Below, in pieces: positions 18,436 through 29,610 of a stretch of DNA of 52,539 bases. Under the pieces are notes generated by a model. It searched no databases, had not been told where the DNA came from, and worked only from the letters and a program-made list of their open reading frames with translations. The DNA lies in contig JAKSVN010000004.1 of assembly GCA_024427125.1 (NCBI GenBank), forward strand, positions 1-52,539. The letters run 5' to 3'. The stretch's first letter is position 1, and each line of letters begins with the position of its first letter. Source of the DNA: Mycoplasmoidaceae bacterium. Lineage in GTDB: Bacteria > Bacillota_I > Bacilli_A > Mycoplasmatales > Mycoplasmoidaceae. A program made the translations under genes and the position numbers.

Positions 18436-18460
18436 AAAAAAGAGGTTCATCCTCTTTTTT
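18436..18460. terminator. Bidirectional terminator (17966-18433 / fhs)
   Basis: Perfect stem AAAAAAGAGG / CCTCTTTTTT with loop TTCAT; overlaps the end of the convergent fhs gene. Confidence 0.9.
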
Positions 18461-19985
18461 ATTTTCAAGTTTTAGCTCTTGGTATTAATGGTAGACCAGG
18501 CATTCTAAATACTTTATCACATAAGATAACCGCTAATCTACTACCAGTGTTTAGTAAGACATCTTGTACACCTATTACTGGCCTACCGTTTTCTCAACTA
18601 GTAGAAATAGAACCTGGTTTCTTACTCATACATACATAGAAACCATTTCTACTATATTTAGCAATAAGTTTTTTAGCTTTTTCAGAATAGTGAATAACTT
18701 TAATGCTATAGCATTTATTAACTATTTGTTCAATCTTAGTTTTTAAATCTTGACTAGGTGTATATAAGAACTTAGGTGTTTTAGGTGTCTTAGCTAGTTG
18801 AATAACTTTCCTAGCCAAATCTAATCCACCTTTAGATCCATTTACAAAACCAGTATCAAAACTATATGTTACATTTTTAGATTCTAAGAATTTAACTAAT
18901 TTTCTCATATCAGACTTAGTGTCTGAAGCAAATTGGTTAATAGCAACCACAAGAGGAATTTTATATTGTTGTAAATGGTTAATATGAATTTCAAGATTCT
19001 TTAAACCAGCTTTGAATTCACCATTTCCCTTTTCAAGTACTGATTTAATTGTTGATACTAAAACAATACATGATGGTTTTAAACCATTTTCTTGACAAAC
19101 AATGTTTAAGAATTTTTCAGCTCCTAAATCAGAACCAAATCCACCTTCTGTTACACAATAATTAGCTAATTTTAATCCTGTTTTTGTAGCAATAGTTGTT
19201 GATACACCAATAGAAATATTAGCAAAAGGTCCTCCAGACACAAAGGCCATATTGCCTTCTAATGTTTGAACAATATTAGGTTTAAAGCAATCTTCCATAA
19301 TACTCATTATGGCTTTTGTAATACCTAATTGCTTTAGATATACTGGTTTACCCTTTGTAGAGTAAGCAACCAACATATTATTTAATTTCTTTTCAAAGTC
19401 TTGTTTAGATTTTGACAAACAGAAGATTGTCATAATTTCACAAGCTGATGTGATATCAAATCTAGTTGTGTATGAAATATCTTTATTAATATCAACCTTA
19501 ATAGATCTTAAAGATCTATCATTCATATCCATACATCTTGCATGGACAATTTTATTTGGATCAATATTTAATTTACTCTTTTGATAAATTTCATTATCAA
19601 TAACAGCAGCTATTAAATTGTTAGCGCATGTTATTGCATGAATATCACCTGTAAAGTGTAAGTTAATTCTATTTTCTGGAACAATACTTGCTTTACCTGC
19701 TCCTGTTGCTCCACCTTTAACACCAAATACAGGACCTACTGATGGTTCCCTTAAAGCAACTATAGTTTTCTTACCTAGTTTATTTAATGCATCAGCTAGA
19801 TTAATACTTATAGTAGTTTTGCCTTCACCACTACTAGTTGGACTTGTTGCTGTTACTAAAATTAATTTACCTTCACCTCTTTTAGGTAAATTATTAGGAT
19901 TTAGCTTTGCAACATAATTTCCAAAGAATTCAAGATCTTTTGTTTTAAGACCATATTTTTTAACAATATCAATAATAGGTTTCAT
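18459..19985 (-). CDS. fhs: Formate-tetrahydrofolate ligase
   Basis: 508 residues, about 45 fewer than the usual 550-560. Makes 10-formyl-THF from formate, ATP and THF, supplying purine synthesis and formyl-Met-tRNA. The P-loop reads SSGEGKTT (51-58) where PAGEGKTT is usual, followed by GPVFGVKGGATGAG and NLHFTGDIHA. Two TGA-Trp codons lie near the end, so the stop is the TAA at 18459. TATAAT on the minus strand (19995-20000) is 9 nt before the ATG and there is no Shine-Dalgarno site, so the mRNA is probably leaderless. It is divergent from the nitroreductase-like gene. Confidence 0.92.
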
Positions 19986-19987
19986 AG

Positions 19988-20015
19988 TATCTTTATTATA
20001 TCTATAATAAAGATA
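19988..20015. promoter_or_regulatory. Divergent promoters inside a perfect 11-bp palindrome
   Basis: Arms TATCTTTATTA (19988-19998) and TAATAAAGATA (20005-20015). The minus-strand TATAAT (19995-20000, fhs) and plus-strand TATAAT (20003-20008, nitroreductase-like) are both part of it, so one bound protein could affect both genes. Confidence 0.65.
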
Positions 20016-20026
20016 TAGGAGAAATT

Positions 20027-20683
20027 ATGAATCTAATACAAGCAGCATATGCCAGACATGCCGTGAGACATTTTGATGGAAAACCAATAAATGCTAAAGA
20101 CAAAAAAGAATTAAATGCATTAATTAAAACATTGAATGCTAAATCAGGTTTAAAAATGCAATTAATAATTAATGAACCAAAAGCATTTGGTGGTTTAAAA
20201 GCAAAAATATGTAATTTTACAGGCTGTGTAAACTATTTAGCTATAGTTGGCCCTAAAACCAAAGATTTAGGCGAAAAAGCAGGATATTATGGTGAACAAG
20301 TAGTTTTAAAAGCACAACAATTAGGAATTAATAGTTGTTGAGTTGCTTTAACATTTAACAAAGTTAAAAATGCTTATCAAATACCCAAAAAACATAAATT
20401 AGCTTTAGTTGTTGCTTTAGGATATGGAACAACTCAAGGTCATAAGCATGAATCAAAGAAATTTTACCAAGTAGTTAAAAATAGAGGTAAATTGCCTGAA
20501 TGATTCATTAAAGGCGTTAAAATGGCATTAATTGCTCCTACTGGAAGAAATCAACAAGGATTTATGATTGAATTAATTGATAATAAAGTAATGATTAAAA
20601 ATAAATCATTATGTAAAAATGTTGATTTAGGAATTATTAAATATCATTTTGAATTAGGAAGTGGCAAGAAAATATTTAAATAA
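20027..20683 (+). CDS. Nitroreductase-family flavoprotein
   Basis: 218 residues. The N-terminus (AAYARHAVRHFDGKPI) carries the Arg-x-Ser/Ala-Val-R-x-F pattern of FMN-binding nitroreductases, and the middle (GEQVVLKAQQLGINSCWVAL) matches the helix and loop before the second substrate segment. The C-terminal half (VKMALIAPTGRNQQGFMIEL) resembles the two-repeat TM1586-type nitroreductase. Reduces quinones, nitro compounds or similar using NAD(P)H in the family; the substrate here is unknown. An AGGAGA site precedes the ATG. It ends in TAATG overlapping the next gene. Confidence 0.82.
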
Positions 20684-22416
20684 TGAACGCAACACCATTT
20701 AATAAAACAAACTTATTCATTTTTTTAATAGAACTAGGTTTTAGTTTATTATTTTTGTTCATGTTCACTTGCATTCACTATGGAATTACAAATGCAACTA
20801 AATGAGGAAAAAGATTGCAAAAATCAAAGATGTTTAACTTTTGGTACTTTTTTATATTTGGATTTTTATTATCTTTAGTTACATTCATAGTTAGTCAAGT
20901 ATCATCCATAGCACTAGGTGCTATAGGTATGCCGCTGACAATCTTAGGATTGATTTATGCAATGACTATTTTTTACAACAGATCAGTGCAAATGGGCGCT
21001 ATTGTTCCAACCATATTATGAATTCTGTATCAATACAATGGATTTACAGAATATAGTATCGAATGGTTAATAAGATTAATTGTTGTTTTAATTATTGCAT
21101 TAATGGCTATCATAACAACATTTATTAAATGAAAAAAGTTACCAACATTTTTAATTAGTTGTTTAGTTACTTTCATTCTTCTTATAGCTTTAATACTAAC
21201 CAATGTTAATCAATATACTGGTTATTATTGTGCAATAGCAGCAGTTTCAATAGTTTCCACTGTGGTATATTACATTATTCTAGGATTTTTAAATAGATGA
21301 TTAACTCATATGTCTAGAATGGCTAGACAAGGAGCATACATAGACCAACATTATCTTATTCCAACAGTTCTTGATGAATATTTTAGCAATTACATTGCAA
21401 AAAACAATGTTAGTCAAGCACTTATTGTATCTTTTCATATTGAAGCAACTGAAAAAAACAAATCTAAAGTTCTAGACAATATATACAATTTGTTTAAAAA
21501 TGAGAATGCTTTATTCTTTAAATCGTCATTCGAAACATATGGCTTAGTATTGTGTCATAGAAAATATCAAATTAGTAATTTAAACAAATGTTATCAAGGA
21601 AACAAAACTAAATTACGTGATGAGGATGATGAATTAAAACTTCTTGAACAACAAATATCATCATTAAATAATGATAAAGCAACAGTTAATGCTTATGTAA
21701 GTATATACGGTGTTCATAGTTGTAGACTAGATTCATTATTAAAAGATAACAATTATGCATTTAAACATGATGATTTTGAACATGATCACAATATTATTCA
21801 ATTATTTAACACAAATTTAACTAATCAAGAAATTAATGATAATAATGCTTTTTTAACTTTAAATCAAAAAGTAAATTTAAATGACATTAATGTTGAACTA
21901 GAAATTCTTAGAATGAATAAATCTAGAAAATTATATGTATGTCCAAGATATTATTGGCCAAAGAAACTAACTTGTAATGTTGAAACCATCACAAGTCAAT
22001 TTGGTATTACTGTTTCTAACACATTATTAAGACATTTAGCAAGTAGATCACTAGAAATGTATGCTAATGATCCAAAATATCATTCATATCCAATTTTAAT
22101 TTATTACCCCATTGATCAGTTAAATAGTACTGAATGATCTTTAAATAGATATTTAAAGAAAATTAATTTATATGGAATTGATCGTGATCAAGTTATTTTA
22201 TCTTTTAATGTTGCTAAATATAAAGTTTGACCAAAACAAGTTATTAATAATTTAATTGAATTGCAAGACCATAGAGTTAAATATATGTTGGTAGATATTA
22301 ATAACATTAATGGGATAAAGAAATTAAAACCAACAGCAATAATTTTAGGTAAACGATTATCTGAATCTAATATAAACAATAAGATACAGAAAGAATTTGG
22401 GCTTAATATTTTGTAA
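20683..22416 (+). CDS. Membrane protein resembling a catalytically dead GGDEF-EAL protein
   Basis: 577 residues. About seven helices fill residues 10-205, followed by two cytoplasmic domains. Residues about 240-390 have the spacing of a GGDEF domain: QALIVSFHIEA at the position of the metal-binding strand, and FFKSSFETYGLVL where FRYGGDEFxxLL is expected, so the motif itself is gone. Residues about 420-577 follow the order of an EAL domain (PKKLTCNVETITSQFGITVS, a VNLS-like ILIYYP strand, ILSF, YMLVDINNINGIKKLKP and a final AIILGK), but lack the Glu and Asp metal ligands. I infer a sensor or binding protein, not an enzyme. It starts inside the previous stop with no ribosome binding site, so translation is probably coupled. 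Confidence 0.6.
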
Positions 22417-22462
22417 AAAAATAAAATAATTAATAAGTCTAAAATACCACTTTTTATCATAG

Positions 22463-22507
22463 AAAAATCATATTTTTATTAATAAATAAACTTAAATATG
22501 ATTTTTT
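22463..22507 (+). terminator. Perfect 13-bp hairpin with T tract between two membrane-protein genes
   Basis: Arms AAAAATCATATTT (22463-22475) and AAATATGATTTTT (22494-22506) with an 18-nt loop, 47 nt after one stop and 21 nt before the next ATG. Terminator of the upstream gene or attenuator of the exporter gene. Confidence 0.6.
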
Positions 22508-22527
22508 AATGTCAATGTATAGTTGGG

Positions 22528-24402
22528 ATGAAAATAGTTCAACAAATAAATGAACAAGAATGTGGTATTTGTGTATTGACAGCATTACACAATCATTTGT
22601 ATCATCATTACATTAGCAAAGAACAAATACTAGAACAAAGTAATATTGTTGAAAATGGGATGTCTATTTTTGATTTTGAAAGTGTTGGTCAAAAATTAGG
22701 TTTGGAATGTGAAAGTTATGAACTAAATTATGCAGAATTTAGTAATTTAAAAATTAACAATTATTTTGTTTTGTTGCTAGCAACACATGAATCTAATAGT
22801 CATTATGTTATTGCTAGAAAGAGAAAAAAATATATTGAATTGTATGATTCAAGTAATAGTAAAATGTCAAAAATTAGTTACACAGATCTACAAAAAGTTT
22901 TTATGAATGTGATAATTTTGATTAGAAAGAAAGCTAACAAAGTTTTTAATAAGACTTTTTCAAATGCATCTACACTATTGCTATTTGATTTGAAGTTTAT
23001 TTTATTAAACAACGGTTTATCAATATTAATATTGATGCTTTCAGTTATTAGTGCAAGTTTTTTAAATTACATTATTGATTTAGCGGTGTTAAAAAGTTCA
23101 TTAACTAATTTGATTACGATATGTTTCATTTTCATATTTTTTTATTTAGCTAATGACATATTGTCATACATATCAAATTTATATATGACAAGGAATGTAA
23201 AAAACAATCTTGTCTTATTTACTAGTAAAATTCTGTCGAGTCTTGAAACCAAAAAGGCAAATTTCCTTAATAAAGTAGATAAAAATTGAATTTATAAAGT
23301 AGACGAATGTGTTTACAATGTTGCAAACTTTTGTATAGTTGAAGTAAATAAATTGATTACAAATACTATTTTCTTGGCTGTTTGTATTTGCATAATTGGT
23401 TCAATTCAATACTATCTACTGATTTTCGTATTCTTATATGCTATTGTTGATTTCATTTTTTTTCTATTTAGTTACCAAAAAAAGAAAGATATTTTTATCA
23501 AAATTGTTCGGAGCGAGAATACAAATATACATCAATATAGAAATTTAATTAATTCTTTAAGTAATGAATTATGGCAAACAAAAAGAAAATCCATTATTCA
23601 AAGAATAAAAAACAACTATAGCAACATATATAAGAATTATTCTGATTCAATTTTATTTAAAAATAATTCATATGTTTTTAAATCTATGTTAAAGAGCATA
23701 TTTGAAATATGTGCAATTGGTTTAATGTCATACTTAATAATTAAACACAACAGTTTAAGTATAGGAAGGTTAACATTTGTAATTTCTGCTTTTGCTTTGT
23801 ATAAAAATTCAGTTGATGGTACATTTGAATACTTTCTAATTCAAATTGAATTTAAAGTTTATTGGCAAGTTTACAAGGATATTACACATGTTGGGAATGT
23901 AGACAATTCAAGGACTATTGTCCTAAAAGAAAAAATTAAATCAATATCTTTTGTTTGCAACAACAAACAGATCGAATTTAAAGCATTGAAGACCAATCAT
24001 ATCTCTAAAGACACAATAGACTTAATAAAGGATTGCAATGAACTAGTGGTGAATAAAAGATCAATTAAGATGAACAAACAAATATGAGAATCTATCATTG
24101 TTTTTGATCAACGAGCTAAGCCCGATATCTCATTGTTAATGCAGCAAATCGAAATCAAACCTGAATTGTATAGTCAATATATAAGGTATTTCAATATTGA
24201 TTTAAATAAAGCTAATCCAACATTCTATGAAAATTTGATAGTAAACTTTCTAAATTTATTATCAGAAAAGCAAAAATTAATATTTATTGATGATATTTTG
24301 CAATATATCAAATCAAAGGACATGATTATTATCAAACAAATAATTAACCACATTAAAAAACATAATGTTGTTTTTATTAATGAAAAGGAGGAATATGATT
24401 AA
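22528..24402 (+). CDS. C39-peptidase ABC exporter with degenerate ATPase domain
   Basis: 624 residues with the layout of a bacteriocin-type exporter. Residues 1-130 are a C39 peptidase with intact catalytic residues: Gln6, Cys12 (INEQECG), His92 and Asp107. In the family this domain cuts leader peptides after a double Gly. A membrane domain with about six helices follows (150-430). The last 160 residues keep the position of the ABC ATPase, but Walker A is absent, there is no LSGGQ signature, only KLIFIDDIL recalls Walker B, and the switch His is missing. Export by ATP hydrolysis is therefore doubtful. There is no Shine-Dalgarno site; GATGAAAATAG is the start context. It overlaps the next gene by 8 nt. 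No GG-leader peptide gene is seen nearby. Confidence 0.75.
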
Positions 24403-24763
24403 ACAAAATATTAAAATAGCAATTTTGGTAATATTAGGACTATTGACATTTTGACTAGTGATGTTTAATTTTATTAAATTAGATGTTACAACAACAGTAA
24501 TGATTAATTTTGAGACACAAGAATTTATTGTAGATGCTAAAAGTGCCACATATATTGAAAGCCATGACCGAAGAGAATGTTTGCTAATGGAATATCAACA
24601 CCAATATCTAAGTTGCAAACTATTTGAGCCATATGGCGAAGGTGAATATAGGCATTATCCGATAATGATGATTGATGATGTTGTAGATCAAACACAAGGA
24701 CTATTAACCACTAATTTAATAATTGACAAATTAAATATTTATTACTACTTATTTAAAAAATAA
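24395..24763 (+). CDS. Small anchored protein, possible exporter accessory protein
   Basis: 122 residues: a short basic start (MIKQNIK), one helix (about 8-27), then a beta-rich extracytoplasmic domain containing one TTTVMINF segment and a compact Asp-Arg-Arg-Glu-Cys stretch. The strong AAAAGGAGG site lies inside the end of the exporter gene, and the genes overlap by 8 nt. Position and topology suggest a reduced HlyD/LcnD-like accessory protein, which is usually 400 or more residues; this is inference from context. Confidence 0.65.
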
Positions 24764-24781
24764 AGGCTTGAGCCTTTATTT
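24758..24781. terminator. Terminator after the exporter operon, bidirectional
   Basis: Perfect stem AAATAAAGGC / GCCTTTATTT with loop TTGA; overlaps the stop of the gene ending at 24763 and also faces tRNA-Arg. Confidence 0.85.
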
Positions 24782-24784
24782 ATA

Positions 24785-24862
24785 TGGCGCACCATACTGG
24801 AGTCGAACCAACAACCTTTAGATCCGAAGTCTAACGCTCTAATCCAATTGAGCTAATGGTGC
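24785..24862 (-). tRNA. tRNA-Arg (TCG)
   Basis: 78 nt with encoded CCA. Acceptor GCACCAT pairs with ATGGTGC, the anticodon stem is TTAGA/TCTAA with loop CTTCGGA giving TCG, and the T loop is TTCGACT. Reads CGN, primarily CGA. Confidence 0.95.
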
Positions 24863-24871
24863 ATAACAAAA

Positions 24872-25204
24872 TTATAGTTTTTTTAATCGTCGATCTAAAT
24901 CTTCCTTTAATGATTCAAAACCAGAAGGAGTAGGAATAACATCTTTATGTGATTTAAGAAATTTTGGATGAATAGCTTTGAATGATAAGTTTATTTGTCC
25001 ATATCCATCATCACCAATTACTAGGAAGTCATATGAATCACCCAATGAAAAGAAATTATGCAAACTTCTAACTAAGTAGTCAGACACATTAGATATGTGA
25101 CAAATACCTACATTTCCATCAAAAGAAGCTAAAACATATGTTTTAGAAATGGAGATAATGGTGCCCCTTACTATAGATTTATTAATTTCATATTGGGATT
25201 GCAT
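24872..25204 (-). CDS. S1-domain RNA-binding protein
   Basis: 110 residues. Residues about 12-80 form one S1 domain (GTIISISKTYVLASFDGNVGICHISNVSD, then YDFLVIG and INLSFKAI), with a short basic tail. Resembles the single-S1 YabR/CvfD type of Firmicutes, which bind the ribosome or RNA. I chose the ATG at 25204: the minus-strand TATAAT at 25214-25219 lies 9 nt upstream, so earlier in-frame starts would precede transcription. Divergent from comEC, whose promoter overlaps. Confidence 0.82.
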   Translation of the reverse strand: MQSQYEINKSIVRGTIISISKTYVLASFDGNVGICHISNVSDYLVRSLHNFFSLGDSYDFLVIGDDGYGQINLSFKAIHPKFLKSHKDVIPTPSGFESLKEDLDRRLKKL

Positions 25205-25229
25205 ATCACTAACATTATAAACTTTTACA

Positions 25230-26330
25230 ATGAACACAAGCAAATACAAACAAAATAATATTGTTAATAATAATTTACCCTTATTTGGTGGATTATTTTT
25301 TTGTGGTGTCTTTTATTTAGGGTTAATTAATGATTATTGATATTTTTTATTCATTGTCTTTATTCCTCTTATTCTTTTAAAAAATAGACCAAATTGGAAG
25401 CAATGAATATGCACTTCATTTATTTGTGTCGTTTTTGTAATATTAACTATTTTTGCTCCTAATTTTAGTTTGATAGATTTAATAAACAGACGACCTAAAT
25501 TTATTAGGAATAGCATCCTGTCGTTTTATGACAAGCATTACAATAAAGAAATAGCTAGTTTCATTAAACTAATATTATTTAATATTAAATCTACGGATTC
25601 ATGAATTTTTTATAAACAAACAGTTGATCTAGGAATAGTGTGATTAATATGTGTTTCAGGATTTCACATATCATTAATTTCAAGATTAATCAAAAGAATT
25701 TTTATTAAGATTCCAAAAATTGGAAAGTACGTAAATATAACAATAATTGGATTTTATTCTTTTTTACTAAATTTTTCATATTCCAGTTTGAGGGTGTGAT
25801 TTAAATTGATTTTTGATTGACTATTTTATAGGTTTAGAATCAAAGGACTTAATAAATTAGGCTTTATCGGTTTAATTTTATGTTTGCTAAATCCAAAATG
25901 TTTTGCTGATTATGGCTTTTTACTTTCATTTATGATTTGCACTGTAGCATACTTGATTAATAAGCTTAATTTAAATAATAAAATCTTATCTTCAATAGCA
26001 ATTAACCTATTTGCAATAACTATTTCTATACCAATTATTATTGATATGAATCATAAAATTTCTTTACTGACTTTTATTAATTCATTCATTTTTACATATG
26101 TGAGTGCTTTTATTTTTTTATATTTTGTGATTTTTTCTATCATGCCTTTTATGTCAACTGTTCATTATGGCATTATGATAATGTCTTATGTACTAGTTGG
26201 AAATATAAGTTTTAGCAATATTTTTATATATTCAAATTCTTGACCATTGTGAAGTGTTTTTATCTATTATTTAGGATTTTTTGGCCTTGAAAAAGTACTT
26301 TATCTTATTGTTTATAACAATAAGATATAA
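25230..26330 (+). CDS. comEC: ComEC/Rec2-type DNA uptake channel protein
   Basis: 366 residues, all membrane-rich with about ten helices. The central VWLICVSGFHISLISRLI matches the ComEC competence domain (the HxxL/ISG segment), as do the Ser-Arg-x-Arg-x-W stretch and LLNPKCFADYGFLLSF. Only the competence domain is present: the N-terminal OB part and C-terminal metallo-hydrolase of longer homologues are missing, as I recall for M. genitalium. Followed by holA, a neighbourhood shared with that species. The role may be DNA or nucleotide uptake. Confidence 0.85.
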
Positions 26331-26338
26331 TTAAGAAA

Positions 26339-27241
26339 ATGATTAAAGTCTATTATGGCTCAAATATTGATGCTATAACTTGAAAAGTTTATTCTGACTA
26401 TTTGAACAAACAAATCAAGTTTTTTCCTACTGGTACAACATCAACAGATGTAGCAAATCAATTGTGTCAATTTACTTTATTTGGTGATGACAACAAAAAA
26501 GACGTCTATGTTGTTAATGTAGAAAAATGAAAGTTTACTGACAAAACAGTTTTGCAAAACATTAGAGAACTTCACGCAATTCCAAATTTAGTTGTGTTTG
26601 AATATGAATCATCAACAGTAAAAAATAAAATATTCACAGAGTTAGAAATTGACAAAGTCAAATCTGTAAATATTACTCCTAAAACAAAAGCTGCCATGGT
26701 TCATAAGTTATTAAATCAAAATAAAATTGCACTAGATAATCATGCAGAAGAAATGTTAGTGAAGACACTTCCAGATCAAATTGATTTTATTCATAATGAG
26801 ATTTTGAAATTAAAGTTAATGAATCAAAAATCTTTTACAGAAGATGAAATAAAGCAAATCATTTTTGATTTAGGTGATGCAACTATATTTAATATTGCAG
26901 ACTCATGATTAAATGGTAATTATGAGCAAACAATTGAAAGATTAAATGATTTAATAGCTAAAAATGTAACAATTCAAGCTTTTGTCCCAATATTTGCTTT
27001 GAAGTTAATGCAAATCAAATTGTTTTTACAAGCAAAGGCTTCTAAATGATCTAGTGAAATCATCACACTGAAAATGTCTATGCCTTTCTGATTACAAAAT
27101 AATTACAACTTCTTAAGACCATATGATGCTAATCTTGATAAAGTTAGTAAAATGTTAGACAAACTATATCAGTTTGATATAAATGTTAAAAAACAAAAAA
27201 ATATACCTTATACTCAATTAATAAAAATACTATTTGAATAA
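26339..27241 (+). CDS. holA: DNA polymerase III delta subunit
   Basis: 300 residues. Clamp-loader subunit that opens the sliding clamp. Divergent in sequence but with the HolA layout: N-terminal IKVYYGSNID, middle KNKIFTELE region, and a C-terminal helical domain (IFNIADSWLNGNYEQTIERLNDL then VPIFALKLMQIKLFLQA). TATAAT at 26326-26331 inside the end of comEC puts the start of transcription at about the ATG, so it can be made from a leaderless mRNA. TGA-Trp codons occur throughout. Confidence 0.9.
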
Positions 27242-27242
27242 T

Positions 27243-28442
27243 ATGAAAAAATTAGAAAAAGAATTATATATACAACATGCTAAAAGATTAAAAGCGATTT
27301 TAGATGAAAAATCAACTTTTTTTCCATACATCAATAGAAACGACTTTAAAGAAACATTAAAAAAAGAGTTGAATGTATTAGCAGCATGTGAAACTTTATT
27401 CCCTAAAGTTGAGTTGGAAGCAAAGATGACTTCTAAGTCATTAGTTAAGGATTTTAATAAAATAACAAAAGAAACATTTAAGTTAGATGATAAGTTTAAA
27501 TATGAAGATGAAACTGACTTAATTGATGCAATTAACTATTTGGTTACATTTTGTAACAACATGTTTAAAGTTAATTTAGATGATTTGGTAAGTGGTAAAA
27601 ATGTTACAGCCACTGATCCAAAAATTGATTTAAGAGCTAAATCAGATATGGATAGTCAATCAGCAAAACTTAATAGGAATTTTGCTTTTGCTGCTGGTGG
27701 AATACCTCTTGCATCAACCCCATATGAAAACCCTTACCTTGTTGGCAAAGCTTATGCTAAATTGACTGATGATATGAAGCAAGGAAAGTTTTATCAATAT
27801 AAAACTAAACCTGAAAGTATTCCAATTTTCAAATATATTTGCGTGACGGGCATAATTTTAATTGCCTTGTCAACACTTATAGCAGCTATTCTTATATTTA
27901 TGTCATCGGCTTTGGTTGTTACAAAAGGTGAAGATACTGCTAAGATAAGCTCAGAGTATGGAACTATTGGTAGTGGTGTAATGTATATATTACTAGCAGG
28001 TTTTAGTATCTATCCAGCATACATAATCTTGAAAGGTTTGACCGGTCTTAACCAAAACATTAAATATTATTTTTCATGAGGTTTCATCGCTGCATTTATC
28101 CTTTTAACATTGGTAATTGTTATGCCAGATATGGAGGCTACATGATTAAATCAATTTAATTTTTCTCCAGGACAAAGCAAAACAGCTTTAAATGCATATT
28201 TTGGTTGAAAGATTATGTATATCATAATATTAGCTAGTTTATCATTAGTCTTAATCCCAATGATTGCTGGTGCTGTGTGTAATCCTAAACCAGATCCTGA
28301 AATAATTGAAAAGAAGATTAGAGAATATGTTGATTTATTTGCAGCTGAATCAGGTACAAACCCTGTTCCTCCAAAAGCTGATGTTCAAAAACCAACAGAT
28401 GTTAAACCATCAAAACCAAAAACAGACAAAAAGAAAAAGTAA
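27243..28442 (+). CDS. Membrane protein with large cytoplasmic N-terminal domain
   Basis: 399 residues. The first 190 are soluble and helical (KKLEKELYIQHAKRLKAIL, later DDMKQGKFYQYKTK), followed by four helices (about 200-225, 240-265, 280-298, 325-345) and a Lys/Pro-rich tail (KPTDVKPSKPKTDKKKK). No family recognised. The start is one base after the holA stop. Probably in one operon with holA and the ECF S-component. Confidence 0.78.
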
Positions 28443-28446
28443 ATAA

Positions 28447-29370
28447 ATGATAGATCAAAAGGAAAAGGAAAACTTAGAATTTAATGCAAAGAAGTTTTTC
28501 TTTCCTTTTTCTCCAATAAAAAGTTTTAGATCAGTTAGATTACTATTTTTAATGGCCATTCTAATTGCTTTGAGAATAGTTCTTGGCTTATTAACAATTA
28601 GAATTGCACCATTTGGATTATCAATATCAATTGCCTGAGTACCATTAATGGTACTAGGATGATATTTCGGACCAGTTGCTGGTTTGTTTTTAGGAATGAT
28701 TACAGACACTATTAGCTTTTTAATGGCAGGTGGTGGAATCTGGTTTTGACTATATGCTATTCAAGAACCCATTATTGGTCTTGTCTCAGGATTAGTTGCT
28801 GGTTGATGCAGATTTAGAAAATCTAGAGAAAACTTAAACATTACATTAGACATTGTTATTAATCAAATACTAGTAATCGGTTTTGCAATTTTAACATATG
28901 TTATTTTGATAGTTTGATTGAATCCTTCAATTGATTTTGAACATTCATCTGATAAGTTTGCTCATTTCTATCGTGTTTATAAATGAGTTGCCATTGGAGG
29001 CATTACACTATTAGTAACTATTTACGAAGTTCTAATGATTTTAACTTTAACTAAAAAAATTGGCAAAGGTGATCATTTAGTCATGATAAACTTTGTTTAT
29101 ACAAGTTCATTAGTTGTTCTTATTATGTTATTGTTTTCTGTTGCACTTGGTCCTGTAACAGCAGTTGAATTTTTTAAGTTTGCTGGATTGGATATTCCAT
29201 CTGGATATGCTGAGATGGGTTCATTGTTCTATTTAATTCCTAGAATAGCTGTTGAAGCAATTAAAGTTCCATTAGAAGCATCAATTCTATTTGGTGTTGT
29301 TTGTTTATTTGATAAGAAAATCGTCAACATTGTTAACCGAATTAACAACAGTTGAGATATGTCATATTAA
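28447..29370 (+). CDS. ECF transporter S-component, FolT-like
   Basis: 307 residues with six helices. The signature region (FLMAILIALRIVLGLL, ISIAWVPLMVLGWYFGPVAGLFLGMITDTISFL, IWFWLYAIQEPIIGLVSGLVAG) fits the folate-family S-components of energy-coupling factor transporters. It would bind the vitamin and dock on a shared EcfAAT module encoded elsewhere. Folate fits the presence of fhs and a DHFR-like gene in the window, but the substrate is not proven. The start is 4 bp after the previous stop, with a modest AAAAAG upstream. Confidence 0.82.
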
Positions 29371-29431
29371 TATTATTTAAGATTAAAAAAAATATATAAT
29401 TACAACATAAATCTCGAAAGGTGGTGAATTT

Positions 29432-29599
29432 ATGCAAAAAGTAATCGTTAAAGACGGTGATTTAAATGATGCTATGAAGAAATTCAGTAGAATTTCTGCT
29501 GAAACTCGTAGAGCAGCACAAGCACACACCTACTACTTAAGACCAGGTCTTAAGAAAGCTGAAAAATCTAAACAAGCGCAAAGAAGAAAATTTAAATAA
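29432..29599 (+). CDS. rpsU: Ribosomal protein S21
   Basis: 55 residues. 30S protein near the anti-Shine-Dalgarno region. The sequence MQKVIVKDGDLNDAMKKF and the Arg/Lys-rich end (KQAQRRKFK) are typical. GAAAGGTGG precedes the ATG and TATAAT lies at 29395-29400. Followed by plsC, as recalled in M. genitalium. Confidence 0.93.
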   Translation: MQKVIVKDGDLNDAMKKFSRISAETRRAAQAHTYYLRPGLKKAEKSKQAQRRKFK

Positions 29600-29610
29600 T
29601 TAAGGACAAC

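Noticed and set aside
22528..24402. Pseudogene call for the C39 exporter
   Set aside because: The frame is open over 624 codons under TGA=Trp and the protease residues are intact; only the ATPase motifs are lost.
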